DNA of 64,000 bases from JAGVGT01 sp963807225 (lineage in GTDB: Bacteria > Desulfobacterota > Desulfobulbia > Desulfobulbales > JAGXFP01), in assembly GCA_963807225.1 (NCBI GenBank), contig CAWEAD010000007.1:372001-436000 (forward strand), given 5' to 3'. The number at the start of each line of letters is the position of its first letter. The first letter of the stretch is position 1. Made by a program: the position numbers and the translations under genes. A model generated the notes under the pieces. That model had not been told where the DNA came from and did not search any database. It saw only the letters and a program-made list of their open reading frames with translations. This document shows positions 1 to 9,703 of the stretch, piece by piece.

Positions 1-858
1 TCCGGCATGTTTCTCTTCCGCGCCGACACCTTTCTCGATGAACTTCGACAGTTCGCTCCTGAGATGGTTGATTTGTGTCAAAAAGCCCTTGCGAATTCGA
101 CCAGCGATCTCGATTTCCAGAGACTGGACCGAGAAACATTTACCGCCTGCCCAGCCGATTCCATTGACTATGCAGTTATGGAAAAGACCGACAAAGCCGT
201 GGTTGTCCCGGTTGCCCCGGACTGGAACGATATCGGTTCCTGGTCGGCATTGTGGGAGGTTGGCAACAAGGATTTGGGGAATAACGTGATCCATGGCGAT
301 GTCCTTACCCATGATACGCAAGGTTCATATCTCTATGCCACCCACCGGCTTTTGACTGCCGTGGGAGTGAAGGATCATGTAGTTATTGAAACTGCCGACG
401 CCGTACTGGTGGCCCATAAAGATCAAGCGCAGGATGTAAAAAAAATTGTCAGCCAGCTGATCGCCCAAAAAAGAACGGAGGCCAACCTCCATCGCCAAGT
501 ATTTCGCCCCTGGGGGTCATATGAATCGATTACCGTCAGTGATCGTTTTCAGGTCAAGAAAATTATCGTCCGCCCAGGCGCCATACTTTCTCTGCAGAAA
601 CATCACCATCGCGCCGAACATTGGATTGTTGTGAAGGGAACTGCGAAAATTACCCGCGACGAAGAAATAACTCTTCTTGGTGAAAACGAATCCACCTTTA
701 TACCGCTTGGCACCAAACACCGTCTTGAAAATCCCGGGATTATTCCCTTGGAACTTATTGAGGTACAAAGCGGCTCCTATTTGGGGGAGGACGATATTGT
801 CCGTTTTCTTCGACAATTATGGCCGCGCAGGCGGAGTTTCAGAGGGATAAACAAGTAG
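1..858 (+). CDS. manC: Mannose-1-phosphate guanylyltransferase / mannose-6-phosphate isomerase, C-terminal part (runs in from the left edge)
   Basis: Makes GDP-mannose for surface polysaccharide. The reading frame is open from base 1, so the nucleotidyltransferase N-terminus lies outside the window. What remains is the end of that domain (DWNDIGSWSALWEV) and a complete type II phosphomannose isomerase cupin with FRPWGSYESI, the metal-binding HHH of LQKHHHRAEHW, and the terminal GSYLGEDDIVRF. The family normally ends in F-[DE]-D-x-Y-G-R. Here the frame instead reads LRQLWPRRR, but dropping one T from the run at 804-807 restores FFDNYGRA and a TAA at 848-850. Either a real slip or a read error has changed only the last few residues, so function is probably kept. 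It heads the polysaccharide region. Confidence 0.9.
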   Translation, partial: SGMFLFRADTFLDELRQFAPEMVDLCQKALANSTSDLDFQRLDRETFTACPADSIDYAVMEKTDKAVVVPVAPDWNDIGSWSALWEVGNKDLGNNVIHGDVLTHDTQGSYLYATHRLLTAVGVKDHVVIETADAVLVAHKDQAQDVKKIVSQLIAQKRTEANLHRQVFRPWGSYESITVSDRFQVKKIIVRPGAILSLQKHHHRAEHWIVVKGTAKITRDEEITLLGENESTFIPLGTKHRLENPGIIPLELIEVQSGSYLGEDDIVRFLRQLWPRRRSFRGINK

Positions 859-1370
859 CCCGTAGATTCAAGAGGTGGTTGCCCAGCCGGCCAAAATGGA
901 TGGGACTTTGCAATAGACGAGTTCTTGCCCGGCCTGGCCAGGCTGAGGGTGTTCGGGCATGAGAATCCAGTAAAATCGGCAAACCTGTGCGTGGCAGAGG
1001 ATTAAGCATTCCAATACACCAAAGGGATTAGTTATGTGCAACAAAGGACTACATCAAGTGTAAAAAACCAGATTAGCTTATACGAAAATAATAAACCTTT
1101 GAGCTGATTGACGTAGAAACTCTTTTTTTGCGAAAGTATTAGATAAGTTAATTTAAATTGGAATTGGCAGACTGAATGGAGTTTTTCTGGGAATAAATAT
1201 CTTAAGGAAATTATTAGGATGATAACAGGACATAATGTTATATGTTTTGGCTTATCCTCATGGAAATAACCAAGACTACAGAAGATAACCATGAGAGTGA
1301 TGGCTAATAAGAAAATGGAGTTATATGTCGAATCCCTCGGTAGCCAAAATGTTTCTTAGGAATTGCCACA
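859..1370. other. Intergenic stretch with no recognised gene
   Basis: About 510 bases between manC and the first glycosyltransferase. The first 100 bases are GC-balanced like the genes to the left; from about 1030 it becomes AT-rich like the genes to the right. Short open segments exist in several frames but none resembles a protein I know. I see no clear promoter or terminator. It may be the junction of an acquired polysaccharide cassette. Confidence 0.4.
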
Positions 1371-2354
1371 ATGGCGCTTTTATCTAAAAATATTTTCAAT
1401 AATGTTCCAAATCAAGCCAACATAAATATCCAGTTTATGAAAGAGCCTGTTCCTCATATTGATGTCTGCATACCAACTTACAGGCGGCCAAAATTACTAC
1501 TAAAACTAATTGAATCATTAACTGACCAGGATACACAGAATTTATTCACCTATTCGCTCATAATTGTTGATAATGACCCAAAACAATCCGCCGAAAAAAT
1601 AATCAAAGATCAAGAAAACACTTCGATCGTCATCAGCTATTATTGCCAAGCAAAAAAAAATATCTCTCTAACCCGAAACCTAGCTGTCCAAAAAAGCAAT
1701 GGAGAATATCTAGCATTTATTGATGACGATGAATATGCCTGTAAAGATTGGCTACTTAAGCTTTACTTGTGCCAGAGAAAGTATGGAGCAGATTGTGTCC
1801 AGGGACCAGTTATTTCATATTTTCCGACTGATACCCAAAGATGGATTATCAGGTCGAATTTTTTTAATCGTAAGAGATTTAAAACTGGAACACAGATCTA
1901 TTTTGGCCGTACAGGCAACTGCCTGATAAGCAGTAAAATAATTAAACAATTCGATAATCCCTTTGATCCTGGATTTGGCCTAACCGGAGGAGAAGACACT
2001 GCTTTCTTCAGTGAGATAATTAAAAGGAAACACAATATAACTTGGTGTGATGAAGCTGAAGCTTATGAATATGTTGGCCACAACAGAACTAATCTCGAAT
2101 GGATTCTGAAACGATCATTACGTGGTGGGAATTGCTACATCATCCACAAAAACCAAAAAAAACAAATAGCAACAAGAATAATAAATCTAAATATATCATT
2201 AGCTAAATTTATAATAGTACTTGTCCTATCTCCCATGAGTATAATTATTGGAATTTTTGATATTAAATTTCTCATAAAAACAGCTGCAAAATTATCGGGA
2301 TACTATGGTCAGATAATAGCCTTTTGGGGGTATGAATACAAAGAATACAAATGA
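1371..2354 (+). CDS. Family 2 glycosyltransferase
   Basis: Predicted to transfer a sugar from a nucleotide-sugar donor onto a growing surface glycan. The GT-A fold signature is clear: HIDVCIPTYRRPKLL near residue 30, IIVDNDP for the nucleotide pocket, SLTRNLAVQKSNGEYLAFIDDDE carrying the DxD-type metal site (FIDDDE, about residue 117), and GGEDTAFFSEI as the catalytic ED motif near residue 205. A hydrophobic stretch near residues 280-300 (FIIVLVLSPMSIIIGIF) suggests membrane association. At 327 aa the length is normal. An ATG at 1437 is an alternative start that would remove a 22-residue tail not typical of the family. Codon use is AT-rich, unlike the 13-64 kb genes. Acceptor unknown. Confidence 0.85.
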   Translation: MALLSKNIFNNVPNQANINIQFMKEPVPHIDVCIPTYRRPKLLLKLIESLTDQDTQNLFTYSLIIVDNDPKQSAEKIIKDQENTSIVISYYCQAKKNISLTRNLAVQKSNGEYLAFIDDDEYACKDWLLKLYLCQRKYGADCVQGPVISYFPTDTQRWIIRSNFFNRKRFKTGTQIYFGRTGNCLISSKIIKQFDNPFDPGFGLTGGEDTAFFSEIIKRKHNITWCDEAEAYEYVGHNRTNLEWILKRSLRGGNCYIIHKNQKKQIATRIINLNISLAKFIIVLVLSPMSIIIGIFDIKFLIKTAAKLSGYYGQIIAFWGYEYKEYK

Positions 2355-2436
2355 TCCATACCTTGATTTTACCTAAAGTTGCTTATGATTAATTCACCTA
2401 TAAGGATATTTCACATCACCGAGCATAGTATCACCT

Positions 2437-3702
2437 ATGAATGACTCATTGAACCATCAAAATAATTCTATTGCTTCGGTGCTGGCTCGCATTGTTTTTG
2501 TTTGTTATTTAAGTTTCATACTCTTTTGGGTAGGAAACCAATTCGCGATAAAAATAACAGATTTAAATGACATAAATACATCAAATAATGTAAATCAAGT
2601 TGTAATTTTAACCTTGTTCATGGCTGCATGTCTTTCCCTAATCCCATTAAGGAAGGAATTAATCACACTATTCAAGAAAGAAAGGTTTTTTTTAATGTTC
2701 ATGTCATGGTGTTTGTTAAGCATCATATGGTCTGACTACAGGTTTGTATCATTAAAGAGATATTTTGAATTGATGACCAGCGTGATTATATGCTGTGCCT
2801 TTCTTCTTCATACAACTTCGCATGAAAGAATAATTAAATATTTAACTTCTTTGTTTTTGGTCTATATTTCCCTTAACATTATTGCGATAATTTTTATGCC
2901 AGCTGCTATTGACCCTAATTTTAATTCTTGGCGAGGTATAGCCTCAGGAAAAAATCTGCTTGGTCAAACAAGTTTGATGAGCTTGCTAATTTGGTTTTAT
3001 GCTCTCCGTAATAATTCAACAGTAAATGACAAAATGATGGCGCTATTTATGTCAGTTTCTTCTTTCATTTTATTGCTTGGTTCAAAAAGTACCACTCCGA
3101 TATTAACCATTGGGATATTGGCAATTTTAGGTATTGTTTTTTCAATAGATGACAGAGTAAAGACAATTGGGGTTGGAAGATTTTTTTCTGGATTAACATT
3201 TATAACTGCCATAGGAATAATAATAACAGTTATTAAAACAGAGCCAGGTATAATAACATCTCTTCCTTCAATTTTAGGTAAGTCAACTACTTTCAGTGGC
3301 AGATCAGACATCTGGTTATATATTTTTGACGAAGCCAGAAGACATTTAATTTGTGGATGCGGTTATGGTGGTTTTTGGATTATTGAAAACCCCAAGGTTT
3401 TAGAACTTTATAAAAGCCTCAATATCATAATATTTCAATCACATATGGGTTATATTGATATACTAAACGAAACTGGGATAGTTGGATTATTGTTATTTTT
3501 CCTGATAGTGGTTAGTTATTTTAATAGTTTATCTAATCCCAATAACAAACTTGGCCTTTGGTTTGTTATTGGGATTTTAATCATTAATTTTCAGGAAACA
3601 ACCTTATTTAGACCAAATTCATTAACAGGGTTTATGTTTATCTTTTTTTATTTATATTTTCGCATTGGAACAATTAATAATGCTAAACATATATATACCT
3701 AA
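2437..3702 (+). CDS. O-antigen polymerase/ligase family membrane protein
   Basis: Multi-pass inner-membrane protein of about 421 aa with 10 or more hydrophobic segments. It has the large periplasmic loop region typical of the O-antigen ligase/Wzy superfamily, with LLGSKSTTP and TFSGRSDIWLYI near the middle and a SHMGYIDILNETGIVGL segment near residue 330. The loop Arg in GRSDIW and the His in SHMGYIDIL match the positions usually conserved in WaaL/Wzy-like proteins. The subfamily cannot be told from sequence alone: polymerase of repeat units (Wzy) is favoured because a flippase pseudogene lies just downstream. AT-rich like its neighbours. Confidence 0.75.
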   Translation: MNDSLNHQNNSIASVLARIVFVCYLSFILFWVGNQFAIKITDLNDINTSNNVNQVVILTLFMAACLSLIPLRKELITLFKKERFFLMFMSWCLLSIIWSDYRFVSLKRYFELMTSVIICCAFLLHTTSHERIIKYLTSLFLVYISLNIIAIIFMPAAIDPNFNSWRGIASGKNLLGQTSLMSLLIWFYALRNNSTVNDKMMALFMSVSSFILLLGSKSTTPILTIGILAILGIVFSIDDRVKTIGVGRFFSGLTFITAIGIIITVIKTEPGIITSLPSILGKSTTFSGRSDIWLYIFDEARRHLICGCGYGGFWIIENPKVLELYKSLNIIIFQSHMGYIDILNETGIVGLLLFFLIVVSYFNSLSNPNNKLGLWFVIGILIINFQETTLFRPNSLTGFMFIFFYLYFRIGTINNAKHIYT

Positions 3703-3888
3703 ATTAAAAACGTGATGTTTTGATATTTCAAAAGTTTAATATATATCTCAATCGTTGACATAACGTTTCTGGCAATGTTTTTGGTTATCAGCTAAAATAT
3801 AATTGCTTAAATCAACGGGGGATGACGACTAACATAATGTGATCTGATAGATTTTATAACGCATTAAACATAATATCCTTTAGGCAAA

Positions 3889-4508
3889 CCCCGGCTTTGC
3901 CGGGGGACCGACGGAGTTTGACAGTTCATGGATAATAGAGAAGCTTCCCAAATCGTGAACCGCTCAAAGCCACGAAAAAGGAGGCCTCATGAACGACATA
4001 TAATCATCAAGCCACACCAAGTTGGAATGCATGTATCATGTGGCATGGATACCGAAGTATCACTGGAAGACTTTGTATGGAGAACTCCGGAGAAACTTGG
4101 GGGAGGTATTTCACGAGTTAGCCCGACAGAAGGAGTGCAGAATATTGGAAGGTCATTTGCAGGCAGAACATGTGCATGTGCTGATCTCGATACCACCGAA
4201 ATACTCCGTCGCGCAAGTTGTAGGTTATATCAAGGGCAAAATCGCTATTCATGTAGCGCGAACATACTTGGGGCGAAGAAAAGACTATACCGGCATGCAC
4301 TTTTGGGCACGTGTATATTTTTTTTCAACTGTCGGTGCAGATGAAGAGGTTGTCCGGGTCTACATCCAAGAACAGGAGAAGGAAGACCATCGCACAGAAC
4401 GAGTTGACATTACTGAAGGTAACTTGACCACCGAATAGAGGTCGGAAAATCTTTTGAATTAACCGCTTTGAGCCGTCCCAATTATAAAGCCTCCGGCTTT
4501 GCCGGAGG
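3889..4508 (+). mobile_element. IS200/IS605-family element, tnpA only
   Basis: A single Y1 transposase gene lies between two subterminal hairpins of the IS200 kind: left stem 3889-3895/3899-3905 (CCCCGGC-TTT-GCCGGGG) and right stem 4490-4497/4501-4508 (CCTCCGGC-TTT-GCCGGAGG). A second complementary pair (CCGCTCAAAGC near 3961 and GCTTTGAGC near 4465) lies just inside. There are no long terminal inverted repeats and no target duplication, as expected for this family. No tnpB is present. It sits between the polymerase gene and the flippase remnant. Exact cleavage points cannot be set from the sequence alone. Confidence 0.85.
3989..4438 (+). pseudogene. tnpA: IS200-type Y1 transposase, nonsense mutation at codon 5
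   Basis: A strong ribosome-binding site (AGGAGG at about 3979-3984) precedes ATG 3989, which reads MNDI and then TAA at 4001-4003. Reading through gives SSSHTKLECMYHVAWIPKY, exactly where the family has SLSHTKWECKYHV. The remainder is intact: the HUH pair in EHVHVLISIPPKYS, FWARVYFFSTVG, and the catalytic Tyr in VRVYIQEQEKED. An internal ATG at 4022 has no good ribosome-binding site. The protein could be made only by readthrough or by weak internal initiation, so the copy is probably immobile unless TnpA is supplied in trans. Confidence 0.85.
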
Positions 4509-4535
4509 TAACTTACAACCAGATAATGAAAAACA

Positions 4536-5830
4536 ATGACTTCTGATAATTATTTCTTCCACAAAAATATTCTAGGAAAGTCTTCAGGAGTATTCTTCTT
4601 ACGTGTTATCAACTCATTAATTACTCTGGTTTTAAGTATCATTATTGCAAGATGTTTGGGTGTTCATGAGTATGGTGTTTATGCTTACGTAATAACATGT
4701 ATAAATTTATTAGTAATTCCTGCATGTGCTGGATTACCTGAATTGATTACAAAAAATATTGCCTCTTATCTAACGGGGTCGAAATGGGATCTTTTTAAAG
4801 GAATACTAATAAAGTCAACTAAAATTACATTATTTATTCTACCTTAATAATCGTAATTTCACTATTAATTATTTTTTTATTAAAAAATAAATCTCCGGAT
4901 AAGATAACTAATTTTTTTGCTGGCACTGTTTTAATATCCATTCCGCCCTGACCAACTGCCAGCCGCAGCCCTCCGTGGTCTCCACAAAGTAATTATTTCC
5001 CGAATTTGGAATACTAATTCAACCACTTACTTAATAATAATTTTATTATGTTTGTATATCTAATTAAAGTACACATTTATCTTTATCAGATATTATCATG
5101 GCAAGAGCTGTAAGAATTGCAGTTGCTTTCATATTAGATGTTTTTACTTAATAAATATATCTCACTCTAAGCTAAAATCTCTTCACCACAATACGATACC
5201 GTTAGATGGCGCGAAAGTGCTATAAATATTTACGATTATACAAGAAATTATTCAGATGTTTAACCAGACACAGATATTAATGCTTGGATTACTTGGAAAC
5301 GTTGAGAGTGTTGGACTATACAAAGTAGTATAAAAGGGCGCTTTATTGATAGGCTTCGGGTTACTTTCCGTCAAAACCGTCTTGGGGTCAATTATCTCTA
5401 GACGTTGCTGCCGAAAAAAAGTGGGATAAGCTACAACTAAATGACTTATAGTTCACGTTTAATTTTTATCGCAGCATTCCCATTTGCTATCGGGTTTGAT
5501 ATTTTACGGTAAAGAATTCATAAATATAATCGATGGACCTCAATTTACAAGTGGATCAAAGACATTACAATTTTAAGTTTTGGGGATTAATAAATGCGGC
5601 ACTTGGATCAGTAGGTTTAATTTTAAAGATGACTGGTAACGAAAAAAGTTCTCTTATAGGATAGGTAATAGCCTTGTCGATAAATTTCATCTGAAGCTAC
5701 TTTTAATCCCTAAGCGGGGATCAGAGGTGCTGCCATAAACTTGTTCGAGTTAAGATGCTGGAATATCATATTAGCGTCTTGAGTTAACATACATTTAAAA
5801 ATTCATATTATGGCTCTTGGGAATGTTTTA
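4536..5830 (+). pseudogene. wzx: Decayed Wzx-type O-antigen flippase
   Basis: The first 103 codons encode a normal flippase N-terminus (GKSSGVFFLRVINSLITLVL, then IIARCLGVHEYGVYAYV) and stop at 4845-4847. The protein continues in other frames: TLIIVISLLIIFLLKNK then FFAGTVLISIPP, AAALRGLHKVII around 4960, FPEFGILIQPL, INAALGSVGLILKMTGNEK around 5595, IRGAAIN near 5725 and WNIILAS near 5760. These match in order the full length of MATE-like polysaccharide flippases (about 430 aa), so one gene has taken at least six indels or stops. No working flippase is left here. The first fragment carries only two to three membrane segments. Confidence 0.85.
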
Positions 5831-5945
5831 TTTCTCTTTAAATATAAAAAACTATACCGTATTAATATCATTGATATTTTAATATTTATTTCAAAAATCA
5901 ATATTTTTTATTTTTGTCTAATTTATTATTTTAGGCATTTCTCAT

Positions 5946-6832
5946 GTGAATAAACCATATTTTTTCATCGTCGGCGCTATTAAATCAGGCACATCTCTTT
6001 TTCATGCCATTCTCAATATGCATCCATAGATTTTATGTGTAACTCAAAGAACCTAAAATTTCAAACAATAAAGATCTTCGAAACTTTGGCCAGAAATGGC
6101 TAGAAAAAAAATTTCATTCAAAATTGAAAATTATTTACATTTATTTAAAAATAGTGCAGGAGCGAAAACGATTGGAGAATCAAGACAAACTATCCAAAAA
6201 TTCCAGATCCAAATGGCGTTGCACAAAGAATTTTTCATTTAAATAAAAACTAAAAATATTGTATATAATAAGAGATCGAATTACACGCACTATAAGCCAT
6301 TATTGGCATGCAGTCTTAGATCAGAAGGGGAAAGACGTTCATTATTAAAAGCTATAAAAAGCAACTCTCATCACATAAATGTAAGCAACTATGAATGTAT
6401 ATTAAACCTTACATTGATCTATTCGGAAATGAGAATCTAAAATGTATTACTTTAGAGAAATTTTCGTCCGACCCACAAAAAGAAATAGAAAATATTTAGA
6501 TCCTGGTTAGAGGTTTCCCAAGAATGTTTAATATCATCCTGTGAGACATAAGCTTCATGTGACAGAAAATAAAGTCGGAAAAACTCGTTTTAGATGCTTT
6601 GTTCCTATTGACAACTATCATGCTAGAAAATTTATAAGTACAATCTGCCCATTTTTTTTCAAAAAAACCATTTCATCGTTTATTAAGAAAAGAAATTGAC
6701 AGATCTAAAATTGATTTAAATGAAACTATTGAAGAATTACGATTTATATTTATTCCTTTGGTTGATGAATTATCTACTCTTTTGGATAATGAGTTTACAG
6801 AATGGACTAATTTTTACAATAGGCTAAGTTGA
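5946..6832 (+). pseudogene. Decayed sulfotransferase
   Basis: GTG at 5946 opens MNKPYFFIVGAIKSGTSLFH, which carries the PAPS-binding P-loop (KSGTSLFHAILNMHP) of the sulfotransferase family. A TAG follows at HP. Further collinear pieces appear in shifting frames: AGAKTIGES near 6150, DPNGVAQRIFHLNKN near 6210, ILYIIRDRITRTISHYWHA (the 3'-PSB region) near 6255, QKGERRSLLKAIKSNSHH, SSDPQKEIEN near 6470, and a long intact tail FFSKKPFHRLLRKEIDRSKI to LSTLLDNEFTEWTNFYNRLS ending in TGA 6830-6832. The intact gene would have sulfated a glycan. Roughly eight or more lesions are visible. Confidence 0.82.
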
Positions 6833-6834
6833 AT

Positions 6835-7775
6835 ATGCTATGTTCAGTGATTATACCTTCTTACAATGCTGAGAAATATATTGAAAAAGCTATATATTCT
6901 GTTTTACAACAGAGCATAAAAAGCATAGAAATTATTGTTTGCGATGATGCTTCTACAGACAATACCACTTTTAAGGTAGAACAAATAATCTGTAAATATC
7001 CACAAGTAAAATTACTAAGAAATAAAACAAATAATGGTCCGTCATATTCCAGGAATGCTGCAATAGAATGTTCTGATTCAGAGTGGATAGCTATTCTTGA
7101 TGCCGATGACTTTTACCACCCCAAAAGGATTGAATACCTTATTAATTTTGGCAAGCAACAAAATGCAGATCTTGTTGCTGATAATATTTTTATTACGACC
7201 AACGATAACACTAGGACTAAAGTTGCGTTTCGTCCTCGTCGTCAACCAAAAGCATTTCAGATTGTTTCGACAGAGGATTTTATTCGTAGAGACATGCCTG
7301 GTTGGAAAAGGCTTAAATTTGGTTTCTTAAAACCTATCATTAGAAGAAAATTCCTTATTGATAATAACTTACACTATGATGAAACAATAAGAATTGGAGA
7401 GGATTTTGTTTTTTATATACACTGTTGATCGCTGGTGCGAATTTTATATTTTGTCACGATCCTTATTACTACTACCGCCAGTCCCCACAATCTCTGACAA
7501 GAACCACATCCACAAGTGGAAGCAACGTCCTCCGTCAAAACAATATAAATTTAATCGAATTCGCCCAAATCAATAAAAATGACGAAGTAATAAAATTACT
7601 TCAATATAGGCAAAAACTTTTTGATTATTATGCAACATACACAACAATTATTAACAGATTAAAAAGTAGAACTACCTCTTTTGATATTGGCCAGCCTGGA
7701 AAAGAAATTTCATTTTGGGTTTTTGCCATACGCTTATTCTGCTGCAGGTTGGCTCATCGTTTAGGCATATTGTGA
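6835..7775 (+). pseudogene. Family 2 glycosyltransferase split by one frameshift
   Basis: The N-terminal 198 codons give a standard GT-A domain: CSVIIPSYNAEKYIEKAI, IIVCDDASTDNT, GPSYSRNAAIECSDSEWIAI, and LDADDFYHPKRIEY with the DxD metal site. The catalytic region IGEDFVF runs into a stop at 7426-7428. Adding one T to the run at 7409-7414 gives EDFVFLYTLLIAGANFIF and continues in frame through CHDPYYYYRQSPQSLTR to the stop at 7773-7775. Full length would be about 313 aa, as in ExoO-type transferases. A single homopolymer indel is the only lesion, so this may be a read error rather than true loss. ATG 6835 is preferred over TTG 6829 as the start. Confidence 0.82.
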
Positions 7776-7907
7776 GAACCTTGCCCTCCTCAATCCCAGG
7801 TTCCGAGCTCTGACAAGGAGAACGCCACCAACTCATCGCTAAACCGCAATCTGAGTTACAACTTCTATTAGTTGATACTTAATCATCCCATCTTTGAAGG
7901 TGTTCTT

Positions 7908-8537
7908 ATGAAGTTACTTGTACTAATAACTGCTGGTTTGAGAATTATTCAGACCAACTGTCTGATTGCGGGTAAGAACAGTTTTCTTACCCGTGGTCCG
8001 CGGCTTCATGTTGGCAAAGGCACAAAACTCTGGGCACCTAAATTATTAAAAATTGGCGCTGATGTATACATAGGTAAGCAAGTCCACATTGCAGCTAATT
8101 GCGAAATTGGTGACTATTGCTTGATTGCCAGTCGCGTCTCAATTATCGGCAGACACGACCATGACTTTAGTGCTGTTGGCTTTCCGATGCGCTTCGCCCC
8201 CTGGATAGGCAGCAAACGCTTCCCAAGTCCGTATATTGATGAAAAAGCGGTTATCGAATCTGACGTTTGGCTTGGCCACGGTGTGACAGTGCTAACAGGC
8301 GTTAAGGTGGGTCGAGGATCGGTCGTTGCTGCGGGGAGTGTTGTAAGCAAAGACCTTCCACCTTATTCGGTTTCGGCAGGTGTACCAGCACGTGTTATTG
8401 GTAAGCGTTTTGCTGACATAGAAACCATAACGCGACATGAAGCCGCAATAAGAAAAGGCCAGTTCGTATTTTCGGAACGTGGCTACGACTACTGTGTTAT
8501 TGAGCCGAAATTTCTACCCGAAAAGGCTAAATCATGA
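7908..8537 (+). CDS. Left-handed beta-helix (hexapeptide repeat) O-acetyltransferase
   Basis: Probably acetylates a sugar or glycan using acetyl-CoA. Successive hexapeptide repeats are visible from about residue 45 (KIGADVYIGKQVHIAANCEI), with the catalytic-type His in IIGRHDHDFS. The C-terminal coil contains VWLGHGVTVLTGVKVGRG, SVVAAGSVVSKDLPPYSV and AGVPARVIGKRF, the typical end of WcaF/maltose acetyltransferase-like enzymes. ATG 7908 with GAAGG upstream is chosen; the frame is also open back to TTG 7872. The stop overlaps the next gene's ATG (ATGA at 8534), so the two were co-translated. It is the only clearly intact gene between 4.5 and 11.8 kb. GC content is higher than in the genes before it. 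Confidence 0.85.
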   Translation: MKLLVLITAGLRIIQTNCLIAGKNSFLTRGPRLHVGKGTKLWAPKLLKIGADVYIGKQVHIAANCEIGDYCLIASRVSIIGRHDHDFSAVGFPMRFAPWIGSKRFPSPYIDEKAVIESDVWLGHGVTVLTGVKVGRGSVVAAGSVVSKDLPPYSVSAGVPARVIGKRFADIETITRHEAAIRKGQFVFSERGYDYCVIEPKFLPEKAKS

Positions 8538-9666
8538 AAAAAGTTGTGATTCTTCAGCATCGGCTTTTGCACTATCGCACTAAGCTTTTTGAACAACTTC
8601 GAGTCGCATGTACTTCAAGAGGCATACAGCTTGAGCTAGTGCACGGGCAAGCATCACCCCGTGAGTTGGTAAAGAACGATGAGGGGTACCTCGCATGGGC
8701 CCACAAGGTGCAAAATATTTTTTTGAAACTGCCTTTACATGACCTTATTTGGCAACCTTATCCTAGCACGCTACGCGACGCCAACTTGGTGGTAATAATG
8801 CAAGAAAGCCGCATTCTATCTAATTATCCTCTGCTACTGAGCCGCCTTTCGTAGCCCCGCAAAGTAGCATACTGGGGCCACGGGAAGAATTTCCAGAGAG
8901 TGACGCACCCACAGGATTAAGAGAGCGATGGAAGAATTTCTTGATTAACCGCGTGGACTGGTGGTTTGCCTACACCGGGCTAACGGTGGATCTGTACAAA
9001 TTCAGGCTATCCTACTGGACAGATTACCTTGTTGGACAACGCCATTGATACCAGTAGCTTCAAGGCTGACTTGGATTCGTGGAGTATTCAACAAGTTGAC
9101 GAAGAAAAGAAACGACTGGGTCTAAGTGCGAAAGCGTCGGTGGGCATTTTCTGTGGATCTTTGTATCCAGACAAGCGTTTGAAGTTGTTGATCGATGCAG
9201 CCGTTTTGATTCGAACGGCAAAGCCTGATTTCGCCATGGTAATTATTGGTGATGGACCATCAATGCCGCAGCTTCGCGAAGCCGCAGACTAGCCACCCTT
9301 GGATGCATTTGGTAGGTATGCGAACGGGTCGCGAAAAGGCACTTTACTTCCGCATGGGCGACGTCTGCTGACGCTAGTTTGGTTGGCCTACATATCGTGG
9401 ATGCGTTTTGTAGCGGCATGGTCGTGGATAAACAACGAGCTTCCGCAAGGCACTCTCCTGAAGTGGTCTACTTAAGGGACGGTGAAAACGGTGTGTACAC
9501 CAATGATACGCCGGAAGCCTATAGCCAGGCGGTATTGGCAGTAATACAAGATCCTATGCGGTTGCAACTCATGAAAGGCAACGCAATGGCGGACAGTGAA
9601 CGCTACACCTTGGAAAACATGGTGGAGAAGTTTGCTGATGGTACTGAAGCGGCTATCCATGGATAG
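8534..9666 (+). pseudogene. Decayed glycosyltransferase (GT4-like)
   Basis: Begins MKKVVILQHRLLHYRTKLFE and is broken first at 8852. Collinear parts follow in other frames: VAYWGHGKNFQ near 8867, GLRERWKNFLINRVDWWFAY and TGLTVDL near 8920-8990, GYPTGQITLLDNAIDTSSF near 9010-9060, KKRLGLSAKASVGIFCGSLY, DKRLKLLIDAA and FAMVIIGDGPSMPQLREAAD to 9291, SHPWMHLVGMRTGREKALYF near 9294, and SLVGLHIVDAFCSGM near 9380. These match the donor-binding half of GT4 enzymes (nucleotide loop, IGDGP, and the usual GLHIVDAF...G segment). At least five frameshifts separate them. No functional enzyme is expected. Confidence 0.85.
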
Positions 9667-9703
9667 CAAAGTCCGGCGCAAGCCGGACTTTTGGCCTAGT
9701 AGG

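Noticed and set aside
3889..4508. IS200 element as a TnpB/omega-RNA system
   Set aside because: Only tnpA is present; there is no RuvC-type ORF within or next to the hairpins.
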